Source: Coffea arabica
Lineage: Eukaryota; Streptophyta; Magnoliopsida; Gentianales; Rubiaceae
DNA: 64,000 nt
Direction of reading: 5' to 3'
NCBI RefSeq assembly: GCF_036785885.1
Contig: NC_092317.1
Location: 7,876,501-7,940,500 of the forward strand
The translations under genes and the position numbers were made by a program. This document shows positions 47,142 to 59,713 of this stretch, piece after piece (within the stretch, counting starts at the first letter, position 1; the number at the start of each line of letters is the position of its first letter). The notes beneath the pieces are model-generated. The model was not told where the DNA came from and did not search any database. It saw only the letters and a program-made list of their open reading frames with translations.

Positions 47142-49802
47142 ATGATGAAGTTTCTGGCATGTGGAAAGAGAAGATTTAGCATCAAGAGTTTACTAGGAGG
47201 GTTGGGCGGTCAGCAACCATTTGGGGGTATCTTCTTTGCAGCCTAACATAATAGTTTTGCAGAATTATGGTTTTTGTTTTATGAATTTCCCTAGATTTTG
47301 TGTTTTTTTTCTAATCGATGTCCGCTCATGGTATATATTGTTCTAGTTAGTCTTGACTTTGCTGAGGTAGTTCATAGTTAAGAGTATGCCAATAACTGTT
47401 TAACCGCAAGGTCAAACTGAGTGATGATAGATTTATGTGATAATAGTTGCTGTAACTTCTGTGATGAGACTCTCTTTTGCTTCAACAAAATTCTCCTCTC
47501 TTTTTATGGCTTTTTCTTCTGAACTAGTGCTTGTGATGGCTTTTTCTTCTGAACTAGTGCGTGTCCTCTGCATTATGCGTATTGTTCAACTTAAGTATGC
47601 TTTATGTTGCTAATCTTTTTATTTCATACTTAAGCACTAGAAACGAGTACCTTTAATGCATATATATATAGTAATCTTTGATTGAAAGTAATATGATTGA
47701 GATTGGGCCAGAATTAATAGCATCTTGAACTATTGTCATTTTCCGGTTTGTAGTCACATTATGACCACAGCAGTGTAGGCCAGAATATTTCAAGATTATG
47801 ACTTGCGCAAGTTGATGAGCAAGTTCTCCCCTCCCCCACAACAACAAAAAAAAAAAAAAAAAAAAACACACACACACAAAACTTACAAACTTGTCTGCAG
47901 TAAAGAAGCTCACAAAGAGTCCTCTTCTTACTTGGCTCAGCTAGCGGCTGCTTGTCTGCTTTTAAGTGGTTCAGTTTCAGTTTCTTTGTGATTGTTGTGT
48001 GCACCACACTTAGGAGAATAATTTGGCTTGAAGATCAGGTTGCAATTTATTGCTACCAAAATGAATGAGGTGCCTTCTATGATTTTCTGTCGTAATTAGA
48101 ATTTGGTTGCTCTGTGGGCAACATAAGCTGGAAATCAAATTTAGAGAGAATAAAACGTCCGCAATCTATTCTATTCTAGTGAGGGAGCCTAATTTTCATG
48201 TCCACTAGTTATAACAGAGCAAATGACTAGGCTCTAGGGATGTTTAAGGGATGTTTACCTGCTTAAGGGATGTTTAGCCTTGGACTAGGCTCTACAGATT
48301 TGTGATGAGTTGAGAAAACTGGGGATATAAATTGAAAGCCTTATTGTTTTTCCCTATAACCCGGTTCATTGTGCTGGTGCATGAGTGTGGGGTGTACTTA
48401 TGATTGGATTCCTCTGATATTGAAGCCTGAAAGTATCCACGGCCAATAGACCTAACGAGTACAAAATTTTGTACATAGATGAGTTTTATTGGACCTTCCT
48501 AGACTCGACAATTATTTGCTTTTGGCTACTAAATGGCGCTAATATGATCTTTGTGAGTTGGGATTGGTGTTAATATTTTGGAGCATTCTTGCATTACTGT
48601 TGCCTAAATTTCTGGTATGCGTTTCTCTTGTGACAAGGGAAGAAAAAGAGATTCAAAAAAAAAAAATTTGTTTGTATATGAATGAGTGCCTTCAAACCTC
48701 CTCATAGCCTCTTCAGTTCTGCTTAGATATGCATGTCTAGATTTGGCTGCTTTTTAAGGTATTCTTCTATCGATGCATCGTATTCCAGTTACCATCTGGT
48801 TACAGTTTTTAAATCTCATTGTGGCTTTTTAACAATGTGTTCTTGATGAACCGAAATTTGGGCACTTTATTGCTTGAACAAAAGATTGTGAACCCAGGTA
48901 ATAATAATTTTGCTTGCGTTGGTGTTTCAATCCGGAGACGTGATTCTTTCTCTTTTGAGAGACTTTGAGCAAAGAAAGGCTGTACATGCAACACCAATAA
49001 AGATCCATCATCTAAACGTTTTCATGCTCAGCACATGGAACAATACTTGTTTGCATGTGTTGTGTCTGCACATGCACATTTGTTTTGTTTACAAATTGCA
49101 AGCATCATCCATCATACATACATACGTCTACTTATTGCTACTATTCTCACACGTGATACTGTAGTTATTTTCCAGAATATTAATTAAGAACGTGGACGGG
49201 GTACCAATTTTAGACAACAATAGAAAAGACCTGAAAGTCTGGTCCCAGATAAAAATGTGTTATGTTTCTGGTGACTCGAGTCATCTACTGAAGCCATTCG
49301 AATCAAAATTCTACATCATCCCTTAAAGATTGGCAACCAAGCGATTGATAAAGAGTTTTTTTGGAAACGTACGATATGTGGACGTTTTCTTACTGTTTTT
49401 CTTACAAAAAGCCAATAGTAAATTTGAACAGTAATGTTTTAACATTAGCATGATTTCGATCTCCCAAGAAAGCTACTTAAGAGTGTGTCTATGATCCAGG
49501 TCTGAACTCGCACAAGAACTGAAACACACTAGCCAAAGTATCATCTGGACGTACCGCCAATTATAGCAATACATAACCTGCGTATTTAATCTTAAAGTAA
49601 CACTGTTGTACTCCAAAAAAAAAAAAAGAAAAAGAAAAAACTAACCAAAAGTACAACTTGAACATCCGACATGAAAAGATACGGACCCTGTACACACAAA
49701 TAGACAAAATTTAGCACCTCACACGAAGGTATCACTTATCAGCCAATCATAAATCGTGGTAGCCAGCACTGCGGAGAGCAATTGTAGAGCTCCTTCGCCC
49801 CC
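47142..49802. other. Convergent spacer between the SAM-domain and LCB2 genes
   Basis: Contains the 3' regions of both genes. A 30-bp tandem duplication (ATGGCTTTTTCTTCTGAACT at 47506 and 47536) and a poly-A/CA run near 47840-47880 are the only structured sequence. No gene. Confidence 0.45.
47506..47560. repeat. 30-bp tandem duplication downstream of the SAM gene
   Basis: ATGGCTTTTTCTTCTGAACT plus AGTGC occurs at 47506-47530 and 47536-47560 without mismatches. Confidence 0.85.
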
Positions 49803-52800
49803 TCACTCTAACTTAACTCTGCCATCATCTTGCTGTTGTTTATCGGGTTCGGCGGGGAAGTATTTAATGCCTATTAGATCTCCTACTTTGCTGAAAACCT
49901 TTTTCCAAACAAAAAAAGGACAAATGAGTTTTCCGTATAGGATTTAGATACGTAAATCCGGTACACTGCAATTTAGCATCATAATATTGCCACATATTTT
50001 GATCCATCCACAATAATTTTGCAAATTAAAGGAATAAATGCTTTAAGAGTTAAAACTTTTAAAGCAGGTGCAAAAACACACGTGAAGGGACCGGGGACAA
50101 AAGAAAGAGATGATAGTAGATACTTCTAAGGCCACGACAGCCCTCCCAAAAAGAAAAAAAAAAAAACCTGTAAATGAGGTGCCCTATCGTCCTAGGTACA
50201 GGTGCAGGTATTAATAGTGCTAAATCAAAAGAATATAAATCTCAGAGATAGGGCCCCTACCTCTAAGGCTTTGATGAGATCTTCCCGTGTGTGTGAAGCA
50301 GAAATACAGATGCGAGCTCTAGCCAACAGCAAAGGTGTAGCTGGAAACGCAACCGTAACAACAGCCACCTGCAATAACAGAAAGTGCAAATAAGAACAAA
50401 TATGGCCAGTAAAGCAAATTGGACAATCACAAAACAAGTGGCATTCCCATTGAAACTGTTATGTTGCTGCAATTCAAAACCTCCATTACAAATGTCAAAA
50501 GTTACACAATAAACCAAGGCGAAAAGGACAAAAAACCCTACCTGATTCTTGAGACACTCCCGTGAAAAAGCAGGTATTTTTGCCGGATTGTAGAGCATTA
50601 CAGGCATTACAGGAGAATCATTATCTCCCAAAACCTCAAATCCCATTTTCTGTAGTTCAGAACGGAAAAAGTTGCTATTCTCGCGTATTCTTGCTAGCTT
50701 TTGAGCGCCTACAAGAGCCATGACAACATTAATGCAGTTACCAAAAATAAATATGGCCAGATGCAACAAGCTTGAGAAGACAATAGATATGATCCAGCGC
50801 AGGAAAGTCTCCTACCTCTGCTAGTACCATCCTCCCCAAGGATGACCCTTATGGCAGAAATAATTTGTTGGGCAGCTGGAGGAGAAATCGATGTAGCATA
50901 CAGATGAGCAGGGCAAGAATACTTCATATATTGAATAAGTTCCTACAAGTACAACATGAAATGTTAGCCTTCATAAAAAGGAAACCTGCTACACAGTAAA
51001 TAATATTTGCACCAACCAGTGCAAAATAATACAATGAGATATTGCCCGAAGACTGAAAACTTGCTTTTTCTAATAATGCTACAAAACCATGGAAAGCATA
51101 ATTTAGGACAATAAGACTCAATCTTGTTCAACAAAATTATATCAATCCTCTTCCATGGTCTAACTCTGTTCATTTCGACAACTACGTTAAAACACAGTCG
51201 TCATCAAGAATCATTCACGATGCAATTGTGATTTATTTTGTGCCCTCTGGGAGGTTGATGTGCATGTGGCAGGTTAATTCTTCAATGAAGTGAAATTTGT
51301 TCTCACAAACACTGCGTGCGAAGTTATAGATCTCTATCAGAATGATGCTCAAAACCAACCTTAGACCCTGCAATATAACCACCACATGACCCAAACGATT
51401 TTGTGAAAGTTCCCATCAAAATATCCACATCTGCTGTATCAACTCCCAATAGCTCACAAACACCCCTCCCTGTTTTGCCAATTGCCCCAATGCTGTGAGC
51501 CTCATCCAAGTAAACATACGCCTGAAAGAGTATTGAGTTAGAAACAAAGAGTAAAAAATTGACCCTTGGCCTAGAAACAAAGAGTAGAACAAATTTGACT
51601 GTCAGTAAAACTGATAATATAAGAGAATCAGAAAGCAAGAAGATGAAATACTATACAATTAACCATATGAAAGAGAAATTAAAAAAACAAAGGCTAGTAT
51701 AGATGGAGATGCAATTAAAAGAAGTTCTCAACCAATCACGAAAAAAGAATGTGATGCAACAAATAGAAAAACAAGAAAACAGAAACAAACTAGAACAGAT
51801 CTCTTTCGATGAACCAGAAGATTTATATTATTGACAAGCCACATCTCTACTTCTTGATAACTTTATTGGGTAGAAAAATTTTCTAATCAATTCCTTGTAA
51901 AAGTTTTTTTTTTCTCCAGATAACGGACTTGTTTACGCCAAGACAATGCAAGACTTCTCATGCCTCGTTCTACCTAGAGCACAAAATCTCAAACAAGAGT
52001 TCCATCAAAAAGATGCATTACCCTATACTTTTTGCATATGGCAACAATCTCTGGAAGTTTGCAGAGTTCCCCTTCCATGCTGTATATTCCCTCCACTAAA
52101 ACCATAATCTTTTTCCAAGGTCTATGTGTCCTTGGTTGCCCCTCAGCAATTTGTTCTCTTAGGACTTTCTCCAGATGGTCAGGCACTATAGAACGTATGG
52201 CATAAAAATATATTCTATATTAGCATGCAGTACAAAAAGAAAAACAAAAGGTGCCCACAGAAACTTACTATTATGTTGGAAAACACGAACGGTGGCCCCT
52301 GACCCTCGAGCACCATTGACTATGGAATTGTGGTTAAGAGAATCACTGATAATCAAGCCTCCCTGTGAGTAAGCATGTTAATTGTGAGGACACAAAAGAG
52401 CACAAAACATATAACTGCATCTTACAGAAGACAGAAGACAGAAAGTACCATTTTTAAGAAAATTGTTATACCTTCCCAATCAAGGCAGGGAGAACAGCTG
52501 AGTTTGTTACGTAACCCATACCGAAAACAATAGCAGCTGGCTTTCCAACAAAATTTGCCACAACCTCTTCCAATTCATTGTGAAGCGTTGTTGTACCTGA
52601 TCATGAAAATTCATTAGTTAAAGAACATGGACCGGAGCTATCACCCTTTTCAACAGGGATGAAGATTGCAAATTAGCATGCCTACCTCCATCAACACGAG
52701 TACTACAGGTGCTTGGGGAAAATCTCTTCAGAGATTCAATCACACGGGGGGTGCAGTATTCATCTGCTGCAGCAAACCCGAGGTAGTTATATGATCCCAA

Positions 52801-54110
52801 GTTAAGGCATCTACTAATTTTTGCGGTCCGCCTGCACAAGATGCATTTGGTTGGTGCACTGGTCGAAAACTTCCACTTACTTACCATTTAACTTGCAACA
52901 GTTCATTCAATGAAAGTGCTAAATAGGAAGCTATAACCATGTGCATATCAAATGGAGCAAGAGAAAGAATCAGAACACAAAAGGAACAATCCTGAAAACT
53001 TTAAGCAAATTTACTACTCACTGCAGCGTCTTGTTGTTGTCCTTGGATACACGTTCAACCAAATCAACCCAAGAATCCGGAGGACTTGCTATTGGTCGTC
53101 CAAAACAATCCTATTACACAAGTATCAAAAGTAGTACTTCATTTGTCAGCATAAAGCATCACAAGCTAAAGGTCACATAAAAATTGGGTAGTTCACTGCA
53201 TCCATTGTTAGTATAAAGGATAAATTAATGACAGCGAAAATAAATAGACCAAGGGTTAACTAGACCTTTATACCCTCTTCTCTACCATCCTCACCAGCCT
53301 TACATCGATGAAACTCCCTCCACATGTATATACAAAACCTACCATGCCATTTTAATCTTGACTACATTATCCCACCATCACTGGTTGTCAAAGTGACTTT
53401 CACAAGATTATAACAATAGCTTCGGTTATTTAAAGAAAAACAAGCCCTAAAGCATAATCACAAACTAACCTATCAGCTCTTTTGCATATGCTGAACAGTC
53501 AAAAAATATCTAGATATCGACCTCGTATGCAAAGTTCTCCCGAATCACTTTCCAACAGGAAAAAAATTCACTTACTACCAACGTAATCTTAGTAAGTTCG
53601 CAGTTGAATCCACATACGATTAATGCATCACTGACTATTATAAATTTCAGTTTCAACATGTCGCCAAATTAAAATGTTTATCACTGAATTCTTAATTCTC
53701 CAATGAATCACTGCAGTAAATGCAACATTATCAACACATAAAGAAAAGAAGACAAAAATAAATAAAGACAAAATTTCATTTTCCTCAAATTTTACCTGAA
53801 TCCGAAGATACAGCCGCCGAGTATAGAAATCCTCCAACCCTAGGCAGATCGGGGCATATCCCTAACCAAAAGGGTTCAATCAATAAATGCTCTCCCAAAT
53901 CAATCACAAAATTAAAGAATTCACATACGTAAACACTAAAATCCATCCCAAAATAATAACATGCATTACAAAAATTTCGGCTACCTGAAGATTGCTGCCG
54001 AGCCACCAATCCGCAATTTTACGGAAAAAGTCACGAAATTGGCCGAAGACGAAGAGGAGGCCGTAGCTGAAGTAAGTTGTTAAGGCGGTCAGATACGGAA
54101 TGGTAATCAT
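49803..54110 (-). CDS. LCB2: Serine palmitoyltransferase subunit LCB2
   Basis: Twelve exons in phase give exactly 489 aa, the length I know for Arabidopsis LCB2a: 53985-54110, 53796-53861, 53022-53110, 52686-52831, 52472-52596, 52269-52362, 52022-52185, 51360-51521, 50816-50942, 50542-50708, 50261-50368 and 49803-49898. With LCB1 it condenses serine and palmitoyl-CoA, the first step of sphingolipid synthesis, at the ER. The N-terminus ([20 protein letters not shown]) is a membrane segment. The PLP-binding lysine is K311 in [12 protein letters not shown]. Other family marks are [74 protein letters not shown] and [15 protein letters not shown]. The last exon encodes [15 protein letters not shown] and ends GRVKLE. 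All catalytic landmarks are present, so the gene should be functional. Confidence 0.97.
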
Positions 54111-54310
54111 TTTGGACCAGCAGTTAAGATCCGAGCTGATGGAGGAAGATCAACGGCGACCAGGACCGCCGCGGCGGAGGTGGAATAGGAGTAGGAGAAG
54201 GAGGAGATCAGAAGGGGCGGACCGGTGATTATCTTTAGGGATTATTTTGGCATGGTTTCAGAGATCTCCGATGAGAGAACAGCAGAGGAGGGAGAGAGAG
54301 AGAGAGAAGC
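54111..54310 (-). promoter_or_regulatory. Leader and proximal promoter of LCB2
   Basis: Sequence upstream of the ATG at 54110 is GC-rich for this window (GGCGGACC, CCGCCGCGGCGG) and continues to a GA microsatellite at about 54292-54306. No TATA box is obvious, which fits a broadly expressed gene. Confidence 0.35.
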
Positions 54311-56196
54311 AAAAGAGGAGGGAGAGGATTGGGTTTGACCAGTCCTCCCTTTCCTCCTTTCCTGCTGATTTTTTTTTTTTTTTTATGGTTTCTCTTTTTT
54401 TAAGGAGATATGGAATGTTTTTTTTTTTTTTTTGCCAGTTATCCTTGTGTTATTTTGCATTTACCCTTGTCGGATCCGTCGAACTTTCCAATGTTGGAAG
54501 AGGAAATTTCCCTTTTTTTTGTCTTTTTACTTCAAGAGATAAATCCCCATACAAAATTATTTTACTTACATAATGATTCAAAACCATTTTTTAAACTTTT
54601 TTTGTCCTTTCTTCATTTTTTGTTGCTTCAAAAAAAAATTTTTGTATTGTTAATTATTTTTATTTCACGCACGTTGCATCACAAAAAAATACTATTACGA
54701 TAATTATTTCAATTAATACCTCATCCAAACATGTCTCCTAAAATTAGGCGTGGAACGTGAATGAATCTGAATTTGAATGAAATATATTGATGGTTAACTT
54801 TTGGGATTAGCTCAATAAATATGAGAAATGAAATACAATTTAATCAACTTATATTAACTCAACTCACTTTTATCAACTTCGAGCTAAACTTAGGTAGTTA
54901 TTGGTCTAGAATTCAAATACAATTTGTGGAATTCATGTAATTACCTAAACAACAAAGTTTACATATGATGACAGTTCTTGATTTGTTTTGACCAGTTTGT
55001 AATTCCTATGTAAGAAACTCAAAAACAGATTAAACTTTGAGTGTCGTCTTATTCATTGATGGAGTTGTGTATATGGTTAATGGAAATCAAATTGAATGCA
55101 TAAAGAAGGATGTGAGGGAGAACGGGGGATTAACTATTCCAATTATTAAAAAATTGTGCAAAGTTTTCTGTTTCTTTTTCTTTCTTTTTTATCCCTTTTC
55201 CCTCTTCACGCATTTTCCATTTTCAACCGTCACATTTAGGATTTGAATTATGACTCTAACACTAAAAAGTACTCTAAGAGTTCTCCTCTGACCATTAAAC
55301 TAATCCCAATGGTTATATGCAAACTTTTCTTTGAAATATACTTTGAAATTTCAAACAATTGAATGAATTGATTCTACAACAAGAATAATTCAAAGAGAAG
55401 ACAGCTAAAAATCACATCTATGATTTATGTTGACAAATCCTCTCAATATCAAATAAAAGTAAGATTTTAAAAGATCATTTAGATTTACAAAAGATTTTAA
55501 AAGATCTTTTTTTATTCACAACCTAATAGTGATATTAGGCTTTTAGTCTATGTACATTATATATGGGGTTCATGACCTTCCGCTTACAAAAAAGAAAAAA
55601 AAAGGCCAAAATCATTACAAATTTTTTATGGTTTTCATAATTTTCACAACTTTATCTAACTTTGTTTGGGCTATTATATAAAAATATATATATATATATT
55701 TTTAGGCTGCAAGAGGCCCACCAGATCCAAGGTAAAGATTCCATTAAGGATTAGGATCAGTTGGATTAGCGGCTGATGAACAGATGTTGGACAGCCCACG
55801 TGCTTCGTCGTTCAATTGGTCGCTGATGTCGTTTTCGTTGCATTTTTTAAAAAAAAAAAAAATTTATTAAAATACTCATTTTATCTTAGGTGACTTGCAA
55901 AGTTGCCCCTCTTATTGTCACTAATCCTAAATTATCCCGTCCAACTTCTCAATGATCAAATTACCTTTTCTGTTTAGATTTCAATAATGTGTCCTAAACT
56001 CTTAACAGACTTATAGCCTATGTGGAAATTAACAACAAATAAAATTTGAAATCTCAACTACAAACGTAAAGAAACAATAGATAAAATTTGGACAATACAA
56101 CCCTCGAGATGCTACGAAATCTTATTTTCCCTCGATCTCGAATAAAACGTTTTCTATGATTTCAATCTGTTACAAAAAAAACATACATAAGCATCC
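54311..56196. other. Spacer, with a diverged copy of the 45421 MITE at about 54550-54735
   Basis: ATTTCACGCACGTTGCATCA and ATAATTATTTCAATTAATAC at 54663-54720, followed by CATCCAAACA, repeat the right half of the MITE at 45421-45583. The left inverted repeat is missing. The rest is AT-rich with poly-T runs and an AT microsatellite near 55685; no gene. Confidence 0.4.
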
Positions 56197-57779
56197 TCAG
56201 TTTCTTTTCTTGATTACATTTCTAGTGCTAGATTTTGATGGAGAAACTATGATGTGTGCAAAACAACCCACGAGGAGAATCACTAAAATATGGGAACCAT
56301 GCTTTGCCGGCAGTCTCTGCAAAAAGAAAATTATCATAAGAGAAAAAAAGGCCTAGTAGGAGAGCAATATGATGTAGCAGTGAATTATCAACGAAGGTTG
56401 GAAAAAGAATCATCCCAATATGGACAAGTTAGTCAAAACACTTTTTGGACTTAGTAGGAAGACGAAATGTTATCAGAGCAGCAGCACCATGGTAAACACT
56501 TTTTGCTTTGGGCTCCAACTCAAAAGAGTGGGAAACATGGGCACCCCTGCAGACGAAATTCATGTCAGACTGATCAGAGACATAGTGAAGAAGATAATTA
56601 CATAACTTAGATGATTCAATGGAGAAATGGGAAGGTTACCCATCAACTGTTTTCCATGATTTTGAAGTGTTGCCGGTCACCACATCAAAGACATCCAAAG
56701 ACCAAGAATCATCAGCAGCACTTAAATCATATACAGTGCTGCAAAGGGTCCAAGAGAGGTCATATAATTCTCTCAAATCACCATCTTTTGAGGTGTAAAA
56801 ATGCAGATAAACAAGAACATCCAATCTTAATAATATCCACATGGTTATCCCAATTGCTTGAATTGACTGCTAGATGGGTAAACAAGTTTAAACGACCTAA
56901 TGTGAACATCATTTTGTTCAAATTTACGATTGGATCCGTAAGGATTTTAGAAATTGCGGATCAATTATTTGGCTTAATTAATGTTGATGCAATCTCTAAC
57001 GAGCTTCTTCTGTTGAGCCAACTTCAAGAACCTTATCTTATTTATACGTAAATTTTTTACAATTTATGCTTGAAGAGTCGTAGCACGATTTAGGCTTGAA
57101 AAATCTACATTATAGTTATACACAGTTGAATCTTGTTATGAATCCCTAGCACATTTTTATCAAGTCAAGTGTTGAGTAAATTTTTTTAAAAAATTAGTTG
57201 TCCTTATTTATCCTCAATAAAGTAGTAAATATACTCATTTGAGTTGTCTCATTTAGATGAACGACATCTAAGGCACCAACACGAGCTTGATTAAAAAGAG
57301 ATAACTCCAATTACAAGAGTTACATTTGTACTTCTTTTTTTTCTGACGTAGTGGATATCCAAGATTCGACGGATTATATTTTCGGACCCGACTATTCCAA
57401 CTCCGCTTGTGCCCCCACCCTCCAAAAGACACAAGGCGATAACAGGGATCGAACTGCAACCACACAATACTAGGACCTAAGGCGGCATCCCCAGCACCAG
57501 CCGATCCAACCCCGAGGGTGAGTTACATTTGTACTTGATTAAAACAAAAATTAAGACTGGGGAAATGAGATAAACGTACGACAGTCCACGATTATAGATA
57601 TCGATGGTGACAGAGACGCGTTCACAGCCGGAGTTGAGCTTTGTGAGACTGGCCTTCTTGTGGGCCAAACTAAATGGGGTTTCTGAAAGCGCGATGGCAC
57701 AAAAAACGGAAAGCGCGACGAGTATGAGGGCGAGCAGTAAAATAGGAGTACTGAGTAGGGAAGGTAGAGCCTCTGCCAT
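56197..57779 (-). pseudogene. Translocon-associated protein beta subunit (TRAP-beta/SSR2)-like gene, probably a pseudogene
   Basis: Exons 57580-57779, 56640-56738 and the start of exon 3 (from 56546) join in phase with canonical splice sites. They give a signal peptide (LLALILVALSVFCAIALS), then ETPFSLAHKKASLTKLNSGC and VTIDIYNRG. The sequence continues ADDSWSLDVFDVVTGNTSKS and VSHSFELEPKAKSVYHG, then ALITFRLPTK. These follow plant TRAP-beta, an ER membrane protein of the translocon. After PTK the frame reads SKKCFD and stops at 56431-56429, where the family has a conserved lumenal segment. The expected C-terminal membrane helix survives further on (56197-56316: RLPAKHGSHILVILLVG, ending KKRN), but no splice restores its frame. 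The region between looks like a worn TPILPLD stretch. Introns are retained, so this is a decayed duplicate rather than a retrocopy, unless an unusual splice exists. Confidence 0.8.
57334..57519 (-). mobile_element. SINE in intron 1 of the TRAP-beta-like gene
   Basis: 186 bp between perfect 17-bp direct repeats GAGTTACATTTGTACTT (57317-57333 and 57520-57536). On the minus strand it begins CACCCTCGGGGTTGGATC, has GCAGTTCGATCCC as a B box, and ends with a poly-A tail (plus-strand TTTTTTTT). It has the same orientation as the host gene. Confidence 0.88.
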
Positions 57780-59713
57780 TCCTATTTCCTAAATTGATTT
57801 GATACTCTCTGTTGACGCTGTGTGATGCCCTGACAAAGAGAGATTTAGCATAGAAAAAGTAGGATATAGGGTTTAAGTACTGAGATAATTTCAAATAACC
57901 ACCCTTTATGTTCCTGATAATTGTAACCACCTCCCCTGAGATTTAAAAAATTGTATAAACTTTCTAAAAAGTATGTCTTGGTAAAATTAGTGATGTAAGC
58001 ATAAAAAGTCTAACAAATATTCTGTATTGCATCTATCTGATCTTTAAAACAAATTGAATGTCAAAATAAGTTAATCATCACCGTTACTTGCTAGATTCAA
58101 TATAGTTCCTTGTAGAAAAAATTGAGCCATGTTTTGAATGCATCATTTTTTGGTGTTTTGACTTCTTTTTAAAAATTAATTGTGAAGAGGCTCATTTTGT
58201 CAACTGCATTCCCAATTGCTAGTAGACTCTTTGTAAAATTGAGTACGAAGTCCATTAAAAGAAATGAATCAGCATGAAAGAGTTTTGTTCATTATATTTT
58301 AAACTCATTTTTTCACTTTCGTTTTGTAAGTTTCGCAGAGGTTATTAAAGTTTTTTCATAACACTAAGAAAGGTAAGTGTAATTTTTCAAATTTCAAAAA
58401 TAGTGACCACAATTGCAGAAACATCATGGGAGGTCTATGAAATTATTGCTCAAGTATTTGGAAAAGGAAATTAAGAAGTAGGCCTTGGCGAGTAACTTTT
58501 ATCCATTGAACGACCGCTCTTCCAGTCGGCATCGTGAGATCACTAATGCCAACTTTTGTCCCTGCTTGACAGGTTTTCTCATTTGGTTAAATTTAGCTTT
58601 TTTTAAGTTGTTTTGTGAATCATTTGAAACAAACTTTTTCTTTTTCAATACAGATCCTATTATAATTATTTCCATTGCTGGAAACAAGTCTCCCTACAAC
58701 CATCATTAACAAAAGATCTCTAAGAAACAAAGGGTGAAAACAAAGACAAAACATCTCTAAGAATCTTTTCATGTTTTTCCACATAACGATCAGTTAATAA
58801 ACTCAAACAATGACATAAGATGTTCCGCGGTTTCTGGGAGGAGGTTTGATTAATACATAGCGTTAATCTATGAAGTAATTGAAAGATAAGTACAAACCAT
58901 GAATTTTTTCCAATAAAACTGACGGTCAAAATGACTCATTATTAGGTCTACAAAATAATAAAAGGCAAAAAAAAATCTTAAATTGAGTAATTTGATTAAG
59001 GGTAAAAGAAATAAGAACTACAAGCCATGAATTTTTTTTCACTAGAATTGACAATCACAATAATTCATTATTAGGTCTATAATTGATAACGAAAGGCAAA
59101 ATAAATTTCAAATTGAGTCATAAGATTAAGCAGTTGATACAGTTTTGCACCAGACAAAATATCATGGGTATTTACTTGGGAATTTCAAATTTCTCCATAT
59201 ATAAATTACTTTAACGTAATTTCATTTCCAAATCTAACTCTATTCCATATTCTCTTTGTAAAATAAACAAATACCCTCAATAATGTTTGAATGGTGTTTG
59301 AATCTGGATTCATAGCATAATTATGATTATTCCATATATAGCATAAGTTGGTATTGGAAAGAGAAAACAACAATATGAAGTCCAACTTTTTTTTGAAAAA
59401 ATATAGTATACATATATATATTGATAGATATAGATTAAATAATTGATTAGCTTCTAAAGCCAGAGCAAGGAAGTAATACTAGAAGTCTAAAAAATGTTTC
59501 CATAGAAGTTTTGGATAGTTTATTGAAAAAAGAACCATAAAGCATTAATTTCATGCACATAAAAGTCTCTCGTGTCAAGGGTGACACCTTATGTACTCGC
59601 AGTAACTTATGCAACTTCCAAAAGTAAAGAGTAACTTTTTTCAATAAGACTATTTTTAAGAAGGGTTATTCTAACGGGTACTCTTTCATTAACACAACTA
59701 GTATTCGCTTCAT
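57780..59713. other. Intergenic
   Basis: Upstream flank of the TRAP-beta-like gene and AT-rich DNA. CATGAATTTTTTCCAATAAAACTGAC and a variant recur about 120 bp apart (near 58900 and 59028) with following TATTAGGTCTA, an old tandem duplication. No gene. Confidence 0.4.

Noticed and set aside
47653-48007. Overlapping frames around a poly-A/CA run
   Set aside because: Low-complexity sequence between convergent genes; no domain and no splice support.
56611-57051. 146-codon open frame on the plus strand
   Set aside because: It is antisense to exon 2 of the TRAP-beta-like gene, whose minus-strand reading is clearly the meaningful one.
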